64,000 bases of DNA. Origin: Triangularia verruculosa (Eukaryota; Ascomycota; Sordariomycetes; Sordariales; Podosporaceae). This document shows positions 35,353 through 47,012 of this stretch, piece after piece. Where the stretch lies: NCBI GenBank assembly GCA_033296885.1, contig MU863912.1:186001-250000 (forward strand). Reading direction: 5' to 3'. Both the position numbers and the translations under genes were made by a program. The notes under the pieces are model-generated. The model saw nothing but the letters and a program-made list of their open reading frames with translations. It ran no database searches and was not told the DNA's origin. How positions within the stretch are numbered: the first letter of the stretch is position 1; each line of letters opens with the position of its first letter.

Positions 35353-37467
35353 GTTTGGCTGGTTGACCTGAGCATGGCGGATGGATATTGAAGGTAACAT
35401 GGCTTTGATACGGTCACGTTTGGCATCATCGAGTTTATATCTACGATATTTTTTACTTGGCTTAGAAGAAAACATGGCTCTTTCTTGGGACGGGATATCT
35501 GGCATAAACCTTGGTACCAGGATCTCCAGCTCCCCGACTTGGCGATGAACCCGATGCCCCGGATTGACGTGATTAACAGTGTGGCTTATGGCGATCAGAT
35601 TTGCATACTTCGGGTACAAATACCATGGCTTTGCCTGTTCACATTGCCCGTGGCTCATTTTTACAGCTATTGGAGATAGCGTGGAAATAGCCGTAGGCGT
35701 TTGGTGTCGTGCTCAGGCGACTTTTGAGACTCTTGGTGCCTTGTCAGGGGTCCAGGGGTAAGACACTAACACGTTTGAGTGCTGGTTTGGGGGCTGTTTC
35801 TTAGCACCAATGCCCACCATTGAGACAACCTCTGTTGCATGTGGGTTAACTCCAACGTTCGACTTCGGTCAGTTGGCCAAAAGCAGCTTTGGTGTAGGTT
35901 ACCTGGCGCAAGTATGCGACTTCCAGTGTCGTTGTTGGTGCTCGGTTTGCATCAGTTTACCCGGTGCGCACTATCAACCCGTGTCCGACACACATGAATT
36001 TAACCATACTAGGCTTCACGATCGGGCATATTTTTCTGGGGACTCGGCGCAAGCATCAGACGAAAAAAGAGCCGGCCGGCGTTGGACGTTGAGGATGCCA
36101 ATTGCCAACGCCTTGAAGTGACCGGTAAAACGGTGCACCGGGCCCAGGCAAAAGCTTGTCAGCGGGCATGTGGTCGAGAAACCGGGTCTCACACCCAAGA
36201 CCTGCCACCCTATCAATCGTGGGGATCTGCACGCGTACCGTGCCTCAATTGACATCATCACCACTTTTCGCGAGGCGCTCAGAGTGGTATGGCGGCACTG
36301 GGCGGCTAGCCACTTATGCCACCATCCTGCCAGAATAGCCAGGGCAGCACAGATGACGACGACCCTTTGCGCAGCTGCACGACCGAGGAGGAGGCGAGAC
36401 TGATGATACGCCTAACGCTATCGCTAGACGCAGATGCAGATGCAGCTCCGAGGAGCTGGAGAGTGGAGTGAAGCCATGGAGCTAGCTACCAGCGGGATAG
36501 GTGGGGGAGAACACGAGGGGAGAAGCGAACACGAAAGAGGGAGGCTGGTGAGAAGAGGATTTCGTATAGAAATAGAGCATAACGCCAGTACGAGGATAAT
36601 AATGTGAATTGAAGATATGTGCGGATAATTAGAGAAAGAAAGTTTCAAGACGGCGCCGAGCGACACAATTGAAGGCCCGTTTCCGCAGGCCCCAAACTCG
36701 GCCAACCCCACAGTCTTGGACGGGCAGGGTCAGGCAACGGTTACCGGGCCAGAAGCCCAGAACGTGCGAGCAGTGGCGCAGAAAACCCCACCAGTCCCCC
36801 AGTCTGCAGTCTGCACCTGCCCCCTCTGCGCAAGCAAGTTTTTGCGCCGGCGTCTCTTGTGCATCGCTGGGCGTCAAAGGGTCTTGTTCCATCATTCCAT
36901 CTCTGTGCTCGACCTGCTCTGGCTTGCTGTGATTTTTTACATTCTTTGCACCTTTTTGGCCATCTTTTGCGGCAGGTTGTTTCAGTTCCCTGAGCTGCTG
37001 TTTTTTTTTTGTGGAGAGCTCCATCTCACCCCCCCTGTCGAACAAGGTCGTCATTGCACCAGCAACCAGGAGACACTCGAGAACAGACAGCGCGATATTG
37101 CCTGCTCTCGCTACGACAGACGTCTCAACCTGTTCCCACACCTCGGATCATTCCTACGAACACCTTACCTGGCTGGAGACTGCCCCCTCTCCAGGTCTAG
37201 ATTCCCGCGAAACACTGTCAATTGCTTGTACCTCGAAATCAGCAAACAATACCTTTGTATATCCAACAAAATAGGAATAGTTCATGCCGCTTCCTCCATC
37301 GTACCTGATCGCGCAAACCACCTTTTCGAAACGCCTCTTCCAACCATAGTAGCTGCCGCCCCAGACTGCTCGAGAAGGCCAACAATAGAAGAAACCTTGG
37401 TATCCGAAGCAGCTCAGCGACGGCCGAGTCGTCGCTTGTTGCGCGAACCACCGGCGCAACCCACAAC
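35353..37467. other. Intergenic, 2.1 kb, upstream of the NIPA-type transporter
   Basis: The longest gene-free stretch. Its 3' part (about 36700-37467) is probably the transporter's promoter and leader. A 287-codon open frame at 36716-37579 runs into the transporter's start in another frame and lacks any family pattern. No repeat or RNA gene was seen. Confidence 0.4.
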
Positions 37468-39904
37468 ATGGAGCATGCAGCCCAAGCCCTCGACGATGTA
37501 CACCAGCTCTACATCCGCGCCGGCGGCGGCGGGCCAGCCCCGGCCGACAGACCCCCCGCGTTCAAAGCAATCGGTATAGGCCTCGCTATCGGCTCGGGCG
37601 CCTTCATCGGTACCTCCTTCGTGCTCAAAAAGGTCGGCCTGCTCCGCGCAAACGAAAAGTACAACGAGGCCGCCGGCGAAGGATATGGCTACCTCAAGAA
37701 TTTCTACTGGTGGGCGGGCATGATCCTGATGATCTTGGGCGAGGGACTCAATTTCGCTGCCTACGCTTTCACCGATGCCATTCTGGTTACGCCCCTGGGA
37801 GCCCTGTCGGTTGTTATCACCACCGTCTTGTCGGCCATCTTTTTGAAGGAGCGGCTGAGCATGGTCGGCAAGGTTGCTTGTTTTCTGTGTATCGTTGGGT
37901 CGGTCGTCATCGTCATGAATGCGCCCCAGACCTCGGCCGTCAAGGATATCCACGACATGCAGAACTTTGTCGTCCATCCACTGTTCCTAAGCTATGCGGG
38001 CGTCGTTATTGTCGGCTGCACTATTGTCGCATTCTGGCTGGGACCAAAGTATGGCGCGAAGAATATGATGGTGTACATTTCCATCTGCAGTTGGATCGGT
38101 GGACTGAGCGTCGTTGCGACGCAGGGTTTGGGAGCCGCCATTATCGCCCAGGCCGGAGGCACGCCTCAGTTCAATCAGTGGTTCTTGTATGTGCTGTTGG
38201 TCTTTGTTATTGCTACGCTCTTGACTGAGATTATTTACCTCAATGTGAGTTACCCCTTTAATACCCTCAAGAGATTTCTTCCTCTTATTGTCACCCCTGA
38301 ACCCGACAGAGTTCTGACACATGATGCAGAAAGCGCTCAACTTGTTTAACGCTGCTTTGGTCACGCCTACCTACTATGTCTATTTTACCAGTACCACCAT
38401 CATCACTTCAGCCATTCTGTTCAGAGGTTTCAAAGGCACGCCGACATCCATCATCACTGTGGTGATGGGGTTCTTGGTCATCTGCTCTGGTGTTGTTCTC
38501 CTGCAGTTGTCCAAATCGGCCAAAGATGTACCAGATACCGCCGTCTTCGCCGGCGATCTTGATCAAATCCAAACTATTGCCGAACAGCCGCAGCCCGAAA
38601 CGGAACCAAAGGCTGATGCCATCAGAGGCGCAGCCGCCATCGTTCGACGTCTCTCGGCTGCGAGACAGAAGATGGAAATGGAGGAACTTAAACGCTTGCA
38701 TGAGGAGAAGCTTCAAGAGAGCCTTGCTCCCGTCAGCGAAAACGGAGCTCCGCTATATGAATGGGATGGTCTGCGAAGAAGACGCACCGGGACATTCAGC
38801 AGCCACCGTACCAGACCTGGCACCGGTATTGGCGTCTCCCCTGCGCCCTCTGGAGCGCCCTTCCTCGCCCCTCCCACCGTTCACCCACCACTTGGATGGT
38901 CTCGCTTCCCGACCGAGGAAGAGCTCGCAGAGGCCAATAGGCCAGTCTCGCCTGCCCTTTCTAGCATCATGGGCACGATTCGCAGCCGCGCGCGCTCTGT
39001 GCTTCTTCCAGGTCACCCCGACTACAAACCCAATAACGCTTCTACAACAAAGGTGCAAAGCCCAATGCACCCCGTCCAATTGACCTCCATAGTAGTGCCA
39101 GGTCAGGACCATCCGACCTCGTCGAACCCCTCCGACGACCTCCTCCGCCCTCTTGGGACAAGACAAGCAAGAGCAGGAACATCAGCTAGCGCCTCAAGTT
39201 CCAAACGCCGCGTCCAATTCCCAGAATACGACGAGAGTGACCACCCAATGCCATCACCCCCGACTCCACCACCTCACTCTGCCCGAAGGCAATTCTCTTT
39301 CCAGAACATCTTCAGGAGAAACCAGAACCAAACCATCGACGGCACCCTAGAATCCGGCGGCAGCCCACAACGGTCGGGTCTTGCTTCGAGGGGGTTCTCC
39401 TCCCCACAAGTCCGCATCACAGGTGCCACGGAGGAGGAAAGGCTAGGACTGGTTAAGCCCCACCCTCTAGCCGCCAAGTCGATGCCCACACTTCATATCC
39501 AAAGATTCTCAGAAGAGGAGGAAGAGGAAGAAGAGAGTGAGGATGATCGACACGAAGAAAAGAGACCGTTTGTGGAGGCGAGCGAGAAGAAGACGAGGGA
39601 GTATGGACATAGTATTACGCAGGGGTATAACAGTCATTCGCCGCCGAGGAAGAATGAAAAGGATGTGGAAAAGGACGAGGTGAAGGCTTATGAGGAGCGG
39701 AGGCAGAGGTTCCATGAGAGGAGGAGCATGGAGGGGGAGAGGCCGAGGGAAAGGAATAGGAGTGGGAGCGGGGGGAGCAGTAGTGGATCAGGGAGTGGAA
39801 GTGGTGGGAAGGGAAGGAGGGGGAGAGCGGACAGCAAACCGCCGCCGCCGCCGACGAATCGTAAGAGGAGTGGGACTGGGGGTGGGAATGGGGAGTTTAT
39901 TTGA
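37468..39904 (+). CDS. NIPA-family magnesium transporter with long cytosolic tail
   Basis: Membrane protein of the NIPA (DUF803) family, related to the drug/metabolite transporter superfamily. Relatives carry magnesium and other divalent cations. Exons 37468-38244 and 38330-39904 give 783 residues. The N-terminal 330 residues hold about nine hydrophobic segments, with the family's IGSGAFIGTSFVLKKVGL and TPLGALSVVITTVLSAIFL. The 85-nt intron is phase 0 (YLN to KALNLFNAALVTPTYYVYF). The remaining roughly 430 residues are disordered, with Pro/Ser-rich stretches, an uninterrupted acidic run near the middle, and a Gly/Ser-rich basic end with a PPPPP run. The tail is much longer than the transport core requires and may be regulatory. 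Confidence 0.9.
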
Positions 39905-40947
39905 GTTCTTTTCCTTCGCAGTTTTGTTTAGGCGGGGGTGGTGTACTGAGGGAAAAGTGGGCGGTACCCTGAACGGTATATATACATGTCGGATTGAGAG
40001 GTCAAATGAACGAACAGAGCAACAACGAACGAACGAACGGACGAAGTAATGATTATACGCGCTCCTTTTTTTTTCTCCTTCTTTTTTTTACTGGGTCGGG
40101 TTATCAAACCCTGCACAGAGAAACAGTACATATGGGAAAAGGGCGTTTTTGTGCAGGCCAAAGATGGGGGAAAGTTTTGGGTAGGTATCAAAACGGGATG
40201 GATTGGGGGGGGCAGTTTGAAGGCAAGCCAAGCAAGCATGATGCGATTTGTCGTTTTTTTGTCAACAACAGGAAAGGAATTGTAGGATAGGCGCGGATAC
40301 GCAATGGGGGATAGACTATTTGCTGTTATTGGTGTGCTGGCGGTAGAGACAGGATGGCTTGCTATACACTATAAGCCAAGAAAGAGGAGTAATATGAACA
40401 AAACAAGAGAACCACCTATAAAACACAACTTTCTGTTTCCCCGAATTGCTTGAAGCGCGGAAGTGACTGCAAAGAAAAAGAATATAGGGCTGGTGTATAC
40501 AGATGCGAACAAGCCCGGGTATCCATCGCTCCTGCTTCCAAAACAGCTCCAAAAGAGAAAAGAAGATCACCGACCCGTCAGCATCGACCCGGCCAACGAG
40601 CACTGCAGAAGAGCTAGCGTGAGAAGAAACTCGGCTGTCGTGTTGTGGTGGCGAGGGAGATGGTGAAGAGTGGGTGATCCTCACTCTGTCCTCCTTCTTT
40701 TCGTTTTTATCTCACCGCAACATATCCCCCCAACTGTCGGGGTGTGATCATGTCACAAAGACCGTATATATACCCTCCAAACATCCACCCCCTCCACCTT
40801 CCAAAATCGCACCATATTTATCCATGTAGTAAGGTAATATCAAACGATATATGAGAATGATCCGCCGAGCGCTTCCACCAACAAAGGTGAAATTGCGCAC
40901 CGACTTCATCACCCTCTCTTTCGGGTCCAAGGCTTAACTCCTGTTCG
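39905..40947. other. Intergenic between convergent genes
   Basis: A 1-kb non-coding stretch with a (GAAC)n-like microsatellite at 40025-40044, a TATATATA run near 39978 and long T runs. It holds the 3' flanks of the transporter and of EXO5. Confidence 0.45.
40025..40044 (+). repeat. (CGAA)n microsatellite
   Basis: Short tandem tetranucleotide run of four to five units with one interruption, in the 3' flank of the transporter gene. Confidence 0.6.
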
Positions 40948-43251
40948 TCACCAAATAATCGCATCCCCACTCCCACTCTGCCTCTTCCTACTCCTGCTCT
41001 TCTTCGCACTCTCCTCGCCACCCCTCTTCTTCCCCTTTGTCGTCCTCTTCGGTGTCTTTCGCTGAGAGCTATCCTCCTCCACATCCCCGCTGTACTCCTC
41101 CAACACCGGCTTCTGCCCTTGCTCACCCTCCAGCCCTTCCCCAACGATGACTGCTCCCTCCTCCTTCATCCTCTTCCTCTCTCTCCGTGCCTTACTCGCC
41201 CTGGCCTTCCTGACCACCTCATCGTCCATTTTGGCCCTCCACTCGCACTCCCCTGCAAACTCGCAGTAACCACACTTGAAAGCGTCTTCCATCTCCACAC
41301 CTCTCGGCTCGCGCTCGCCCTTCCACCAGGGCATAGTTTGGGCAAGATACAAATCCAGTGTGTCGGGTTCGACGAAATAGGTCGTCGTAGAAATGACCCT
41401 TCCCTCGTCCTTGTCTGTCTCTTCCTGGTCGCTGTCATCATCCTCAGCAGCTAGAGCTTGCTTTCCGCGAAAACGATATTCAACAGCTACTATCTGGCCA
41501 ATATCAGAAGCTCCATGTGGGAAAGTGAGCTGCAACTCAAATTTCAAGAGCCCCAACAATGACTGGAGATTGCGGTATTTGAGAGCTTTCGGTTGGACAA
41601 GCTGCGCTTGCCCAGGAGGTGACGCCGGTGCAGAAAAGTACGTCGAGGATGCTGTTGTCTTCGTCGTGGTAGCGGTAGTGGTACTGACACCCGCTGATTC
41701 GTACCCCCATTCTGACGTCCCTTCTGTTTCTGTCTCCGAATCTTCATTCTCAAACACCTCTTCGTGAAGGGCGCCCATTTGCGCCATGAATGAGTCCGAA
41801 AACGGGTCCTGTGGATCCAAACCATACCGGCTAAAGATTTGGAAGTAGTCGAGTTTGTCCGAGGCCATCTCGCTAAGGAAGCGATGGTACAGGAAGAGCT
41901 GGATCAGAGACATGTGAACCTGTGGTTTGGAGGGCGGCTTAGGAGTGAGGCGAGTCTTGATGTCGGTGATGTAGACTTGCAGCAAGGAATCGGCAAGGCG
42001 CTGCGAGGCGGTGGTTTGACTTCCGCGACTGCTGAGAGTCTCTTCTTCAAGCTCGGAGTCTGGATTCTCGTAGCTGAGGTAGTCAATAACACCGTTGACC
42101 AAGTTGCCGTCTACCATGCCCCAGACTTGAAGTTCGCGGGTTGAGCCTGTGTCGCGGAGTGTTCGTAGGCCCAAAATTACATTCCACATTTGGAGACCGA
42201 AATTGTCCACCTTCTTGGCAATGGTGACTGTGACAGGCTGGAAGACTTCGCGCTCGAGTTTTTCATGCACCTTGGAGCCCTTCTTCATGGCGGCCGTCTG
42301 CGTTTTCCTGCCAAATGGAAGTCTCGATAGTGTGTAGTAGTGTTGCAACTCGCACCAGAGCCCGGCTGTCAGGTCAGTCACAGACAAGGGCTTCTTCGGA
42401 AAGGATCGGAATTGTACGAGGGGCGATGGGACTATGCCATTGCGCCTCTTGACTTCTTTCCGCAGTTGCGTTTGCGCGTCCTCATCCGAGACAGACAACG
42501 AGGGATCGCTGACTCCAGCAAGTGCCTGGCTCACTAGTCGAGGAGTCTGGTCAGTTAGACGGGCGACAAAGACAGCGGGAGCCGACTTACAGTCTGGGTA
42601 GCTGACGTCCGATAGAGTGCCCACGGCAGTTCTGTGTGTTGAATCGCTCTTGATGTTAAAGGACACATGGGTGTCACTACTGCGGGGTGCACCGGGCACA
42701 GTCTGTGACTTCTTGTCTGCTTGACTACGCCTATCCTTCCTGCCCACAGGCTTGATGTTCGCCGAGCCATGGCCATATGTAGTGGGTTCGGTATCGGGGG
42801 TCAGTTGAGTGATGTCAAAATTGAGATCGTTTTCACCGAGCCCATCGAGCGCTTCTTCTACCGCTTGGGAAGCATCGGGTCTGGTATTGCTAGCAATGTC
42901 CCACCGCGGCTTGACGAGCTGTGAAGGCCTAGGTTTGTTCTGGGTGGAAGCAGAAGGCACTGTTGGAGGTCTGAAGACCGAGACGACTTCCGGTATAGGC
43001 GCATTTTGAGTGTAAAATGGGGCCGTCGGAGGCTTGTTCGGCTTGGGTGGGGAGGTCGGTGGTCGTGACGTACGCGGAACTGGGATCCGCAGTGCCGGAG
43101 TAGGAACTTTTGTCGGTACTGCTGGCGGGGGCGACGTTGGAGCTGGAGAAAGGCGGTCGGCAATGGCGCAAAGAAGGTTTTCCTCCTCCGGGCTCAGATT
43201 GTAGCCATAATCGCTGCTCTCGTCGTCGCTATACGACCTGAAGCTCGACAT
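40948..43251 (-). CDS. EXO5: Exonuclease V (EXO5/DEM1), Fe-S cluster nuclease
   Basis: Single-strand DNA exonuclease of the PD-(D/E)XK type. The yeast homolog acts in mitochondria and the human one in the nucleus. The uninterrupted frame from the ATG at 43251 is 767 residues; the frame is open further upstream but without an ATG. After a disordered proline-rich N-terminus come VTDLTAGLWCELQ (first cluster cysteine and helix), GSKVHEKLEREV, WGMVDGNLVNGVIDYLS (catalytic Asp) and VYITDIKTR (the DxK motif). The other three cluster cysteines are in CGYCEFAGEC. The C-terminus is basic. A 57-nt in-frame segment at 42590-42534 has intron borders and may be spliced out. Length is above the yeast protein because of the N-terminus. 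Confidence 0.9.
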   Translation of the reverse strand: MSSFRSYSDDESSDYGYNLSPEEENLLCAIADRLSPAPTSPPPAVPTKVPTPALRIPVPRTSRPPTSPPKPNKPPTAPFYTQNAPIPEVVSVFRPPTVPSASTQNKPRPSQLVKPRWDIASNTRPDASQAVEEALDGLGENDLNFDITQLTPDTEPTTYGHGSANIKPVGRKDRRSQADKKSQTVPGAPRSSDTHVSFNIKSDSTHRTAVGTLSDVSYPDCKSAPAVFVARLTDQTPRLVSQALAGVSDPSLSVSDEDAQTQLRKEVKRRNGIVPSPLVQFRSFPKKPLSVTDLTAGLWCELQHYYTLSRLPFGRKTQTAAMKKGSKVHEKLEREVFQPVTVTIAKKVDNFGLQMWNVILGLRTLRDTGSTRELQVWGMVDGNLVNGVIDYLSYENPDSELEEETLSSRGSQTTASQRLADSLLQVYITDIKTRLTPKPPSKPQVHMSLIQLFLYHRFLSEMASDKLDYFQIFSRYGLDPQDPFSDSFMAQMGALHEEVFENEDSETETEGTSEWGYESAGVSTTTATTTKTTASSTYFSAPASPPGQAQLVQPKALKYRNLQSLLGLLKFELQLTFPHGASDIGQIVAVEYRFRGKQALAAEDDDSDQEETDKDEGRVISTTTYFVEPDTLDLYLAQTMPWWKGEREPRGVEMEDAFKCGYCEFAGECEWRAKMDDEVVRKARASKARRERKRMKEEGAVIVGEGLEGEQGQKPVLEEYSGDVEEDSSQRKTPKRTTKGKKRGGEESAKKSRSRKRQSGSGDAIIW
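42534..42590 (-). other. Possible in-frame intron in EXO5 with two 3' splice sites
   Basis: The segment begins GTAAGTCGG, has a CTAAC branch-like motif, and offers CAG (ending at 42547) and TAG (ending at 42534). Using TAG removes 57 nt and keeps frame (YPD-L-SQALAG). Using CAG removes 44 nt and gives an early stop. Retention also keeps frame. Confidence 0.45.
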
Positions 43252-43903
43252 AGCAACGACTTCAGACCCGCATCCTGAGGTGGTTGTTCTGGGCAAGACT
43301 GGACCCGGTTGGGCGACGCAACTCTTTCAACCAGCTCCTCAGCTTGCTACGCCCCTTCGCGCCTTCTTCCCCGCCCCTCTTTCTGCCAGCCGACGCGCGG
43401 TCACGTGGATTCGTTTTATTGTGGAAAGAAAGGGCAATGAGGCAACCCTAACCCCAATTCAAATGATTGTTGTTGATGAACTCGCCCGAGACTTTGCTTT
43501 TTCAATCGAGCCACTGCACAAAGTGCGGAGCCTCCCTTCAACCAATCCAAACACCTGTCATCTAGAAGTCGTCGCAAAGATGACGCAGCCCTCAGGGGCT
43601 CTTCAGGCACCACCAAAACGAGTTACGCGAGTTACAGGGGTCCAAACCCGCTAACCAAGCGCCACAGGTCTTGTCTCAACTCACGAATGACCCGCGAACC
43701 ACTCAGCTGAGCCCCTCGCACTTGATGCCAGTTTGAGAGGCTCAGGGAAACACAATGGCAGGGCTCCAGGCAGAATCTTGTTGCTCGTGTTTATATGCCC
43801 CTCATCGCCTGCCTCCCGATTGAATCCCGTACCCAATCAACTGTTTCTCAAGATTTGCATCGCGCCTATTGTCGAAGACTTTGTAAGACAACCATTTAGC
43901 AAC
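43252..43903. promoter_or_regulatory. Divergent region between EXO5 and F-box/membrane gene
   Basis: A 652-bp gap carrying the promoters of two genes read in opposite directions. No other feature was recognised. Confidence 0.4.
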
Positions 43904-44580
43904 ATGTTCCAGCTCCGCCGACGGCCGAACGTCCCGGGCTCCACACCGCCGAACCGGAAGCCCACACCAACGTCTTCCGGCCCCATTTCCACATCCGGTC
44001 CGGTCGATTGCAACCTTCACCATCACGAGGATGATGCAGCCCTAAAAAGAGGCTTCTCAACCCTCCCCCCGGAGATCCACCTCATGATCACCCAGAACCT
44101 AATTTACCCCGACGCACTTTCACTCAAGCATACCTCCCGCTACTTCTACCGATTAGTCGACACGGGTGTGAAACTCAAGGTGGAGTGGTTGATGGAACGG
44201 CGGAAACTGCATCTGGAATGCCCCAATAATCAGCGCTGCGATCTAGGCAGTGACTTGCGGTTTTGTAGAGGGAGCGTAAAGTCAGTCTTTAATCTTGCCC
44301 TGAATCTACCTTGGAGTGCGGATTGCTGACAAGTTTACCCACCAGGTTGCTGATGCAGAGAAGAAGAGAACACATCGAATGTGAATCGCGGCCTGGACTA
44401 GGGTGTTTAATCTACGGTACTCACACATGTCCCCATGCCAGAAAATTAAAGACGAAAATCAAACGATGGCTGAGGGGCCCGGTGATGTTGGAGATGAGAT
44501 GGATTTTGTTGGTTTTTGGGGTTGTCTTGTTGCCGTTGATCATTATGGGCTGGGTTTTGTTGATGAGGAGCTTGAATTGA
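43904..44580 (+). CDS. Small F-box-like protein with C-terminal membrane anchor
   Basis: Exons 43904-44280 and 44346-44580 give 203 residues. After a Pro/Ser-rich start comes an F-box-like stretch, FSTLPPEIHLMITQNLIYPD followed by LSLKHTSRYFYRLVD. A basic, cysteine-containing middle (HLECPNNQRCDLG; HTCPHARKLKTK) leads to a strongly hydrophobic end, WILLVFGVVLLPLIIMGWVLL, just before the stop. That is the layout of a tail-anchored protein. The intron (65 nt) uses the donor GTCAGT and is confirmed by phase, joining SVK to LLMQRRREH. Similar small proteins are common in filamentous fungi, with unknown function. Confidence 0.72.
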
Positions 44581-45157
44581 TTCCAGTATAGCATGCTGAT
44601 TGAATATAAGGTAGCCAAACTGGTTCGATCTAAAACCGGATCGTGATGGTCGCTTCGGAATGTTCAAGATAGTTGCCATCGTTGTTCACTCTCATGGCGT
44701 GAAGGGTCTCCTGCGCTTAGTTGGGATTCTCACCTGCTGCTTTCCCGTTTCCTGGTATCGCGGATTGGATTTGGAAGTGGTAAAAGTACGAGCATATTAA
44801 GTACCTGTTTATACCTTCAGGATTGACCCAACGAACTCCAAAATCGTTTCGAGCAGCTAGTTTTATCCGACCACCATTAGCCGTTCAGATTTATTATCGG
44901 GATCGCGCTACTACCACTAACAGCCGTAGCCTAAGCCTGGGTGTTTGATTGGGCATCTTGTCTAAAAGTAATCTAGTCTCTGGCTGAACCTGTATTCGGT
45001 AGGTAGGTACTAATCAATTTTCTGCTACCTTATCAACTAACAAACATTATCTAATGAACGCCCTGAGATACCTAAGTACACAACCCCGGAAATAAATGCA
45101 TTTTGATATCACCCTCTTCCTCCACAGAAGTCCGTTTTGTATACCTAACGGTAGACA
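44581..45157. other. AT-rich intergenic region
   Basis: 577 bp with TAGGTAGGTAC near 45000 and ATACCTAAGTAC near 45068, motifs that recur in gaps of this island. No gene was seen. Confidence 0.4.
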
Positions 45158-46228
45158 TCATGTCGCTTCAGTGTAAAAGCTGACCGAGCTGGCTGGTGCC
45201 AAAGCATACGGGCTCCCAGCCCCTCCGAGAAACGGGAAGAACAGCGATGAGTCCCAGTCATGAAGATCATCCATCTGAGCTTCATCAGTCCCTGCATCAC
45301 CGCCAACACCGAGACCCGCACCGAAAGGTTGGCATATTTCCGTAGTGACCCTTTGTGCTGGTGAGACCTCTTCAAAATGAGGGTATTCGACAGCCGCAAC
45401 ATGTGGAGTTGTGGGAAGTGAGCAGAAAGACGCCTCTCTTGATGTAGTCTTGCCGATTGGCTCTGTGAGACCCTCATTATTTGGCCGGGGCGGGCTGGTG
45501 TTATGGATGGTTCCCTTCACTCTGCTGACAAGCATAGACAATGCTGATGACACCAGACTCTGGAGTTGAGTTCCCACCATGTCAGAATCTGCATCGCTCG
45601 GTTGCTCATTGGTAACGTTGACAATAATTTCTGATTGATGTTCTCTCCAAGCGTCCTGCATGAAATCCGCAACCTCTTCGATGATTGTTTTTCGGTATGG
45701 TGAAGTTGGCGGTGTATGACCATGGAACAAAACGTCCCACATCTGGTACCAGATCTCTACATCTGATCCAGTCATCCGTGCTCGTAGCTGCTCCTGCTTC
45801 TCAGGTAGAATCGATGTTGTGGATGGGTCGGCCCCCGGCCTCGAATTCTCAGTACATTCTCTCCGGCGGATGTGGTCGTCACGGTTCTTCGTGTCGAGGA
45901 ACCTTTGTTGACAGATTGGGCAGTAAATGGAGAATTCGTAGTGTTTTCGTACGAGGTGCTGTTTGACATCTTGGACGCGTTTGAGCTTGTAAGAGACGCA
46001 ATCCATATGGCGAATGGAATCTAGCTTCCAAAATGGACAGCTCCATGATAAATCTGTGGTTTCTGCTCCCAAAGCTACATGTTGTTGTTCCCGCTGATGG
46101 CGTGTAAATCTCTCGACTCCATTGCCATCGTCGTCATCGGCCACTCGTCTGCGCTTGCTGATCGGCTTTTTCACACCTGTATGCCGCTCGTGCTGTGTTC
46201 TCGATGTCATCTCGTCCACGCGACTCAT
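45158..46228 (-). CDS. C2H2-like zinc-finger protein, family copy A
   Basis: Single exon of 356 residues. After a basic, probable nuclear-targeting stretch (KKPISKRRR) comes the family core at residues about 64-125: CPFWKLDSIRHMDC, then VKQHLVRKHY, CPICQQRFLD and a final His...Cys. The C..C..H..H and C..C..H..C pattern suggests two zinc-binding units. The rest has WYQMWDVLF, as in copy C (WWRIYSILFP), and a long Ser/Thr/Pro-rich tail. It is one of three relatives in 5 kb. A nucleic-acid or protein-binding role is inferred; I recognise no named gene. Confidence 0.75.
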   Translation of the reverse strand: MSRVDEMTSRTQHERHTGVKKPISKRRRVADDDDGNGVERFTRHQREQQHVALGAETTDLSWSCPFWKLDSIRHMDCVSYKLKRVQDVKQHLVRKHYEFSIYCPICQQRFLDTKNRDDHIRRRECTENSRPGADPSTTSILPEKQEQLRARMTGSDVEIWYQMWDVLFHGHTPPTSPYRKTIIEEVADFMQDAWREHQSEIIVNVTNEQPSDADSDMVGTQLQSLVSSALSMLVSRVKGTIHNTSPPRPNNEGLTEPIGKTTSREASFCSLPTTPHVAAVEYPHFEEVSPAQRVTTEICQPFGAGLGVGGDAGTDEAQMDDLHDWDSSLFFPFLGGAGSPYALAPASSVSFYTEAT

Positions 46229-47012
46229 GGCGTACGTAACCTGGGGAAGATAGGATATGATGATGAGATGGTTTGGACCGACCGCCGAACTGTTTGCCGG
46301 TCAAAAAGAGCCTTCCAGTAGCATGAATGAACCGAACCCCAAGCATTCGCCGGTCAAGTTCCCTCAAGTGACAAGAAAGTGGTGATTGCCATTGAGGACA
46401 GGCTTCATCACGTGTATGCAAGTCATGCGTTCGGGAGAGGCAGGAGTGGACCCCATCCTTCCAAGTGCCCGCAGCATTTTGGACAATTGTCCAACTTCCA
46501 ATGCGCGGGACCACCCAGGGGTAGAGAGTGAAGGGGCGTGAGGGACACTCGCCCAGCTCATGCGTACGCCCCGTCGGTGTTGGAATAAGGCTCGTTTTCG
46601 TGGCTTTGCGCTAAGGTCTGCATACGGCAAGGCTAGCATTTGATTTGATACCACCTGAACGGCCCCCAACTGAAATCAACCGATGAACCAATAAGCTATC
46701 GTAAATGGTTGCAACGAAAGGCACACCATTACACTTTGGAGATTTTGGACATTCGTCTGACTGACAAGGGGCCGATGTCAATGTGTCTGCCCCATGCCTG
46801 CTGAGCCAAGTCCGGTAGCATTCATCTTTCTGTCCAGAATGTGCAAGGGATTTTGTGACAGATGGTCGACTTACACTGACATACTGCATAGAAGTTTGAT
46901 CCAGGCTTTACCAAGATTTGTGCCTTAAATGTTGTGATGTACTCACAGCGTATCAATCCTCGAAGTTAGACGAGCCCTTTTATTTGCCTGGCCCTGCTAT
47001 ACGCAACTAGGT
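46229..47012. promoter_or_regulatory. Divergent region between zinc-finger copies A and B
   Basis: A 784-bp gap with both promoters. No repeat or RNA gene was recognised. Confidence 0.4.

Noticed and set aside
36716..37579. 287-codon open frame upstream of and overlapping the NIPA transporter start
   Set aside because: It is in another frame, has no family pattern, an odd composition and overlaps a firm start. It is more likely promoter and leader DNA.
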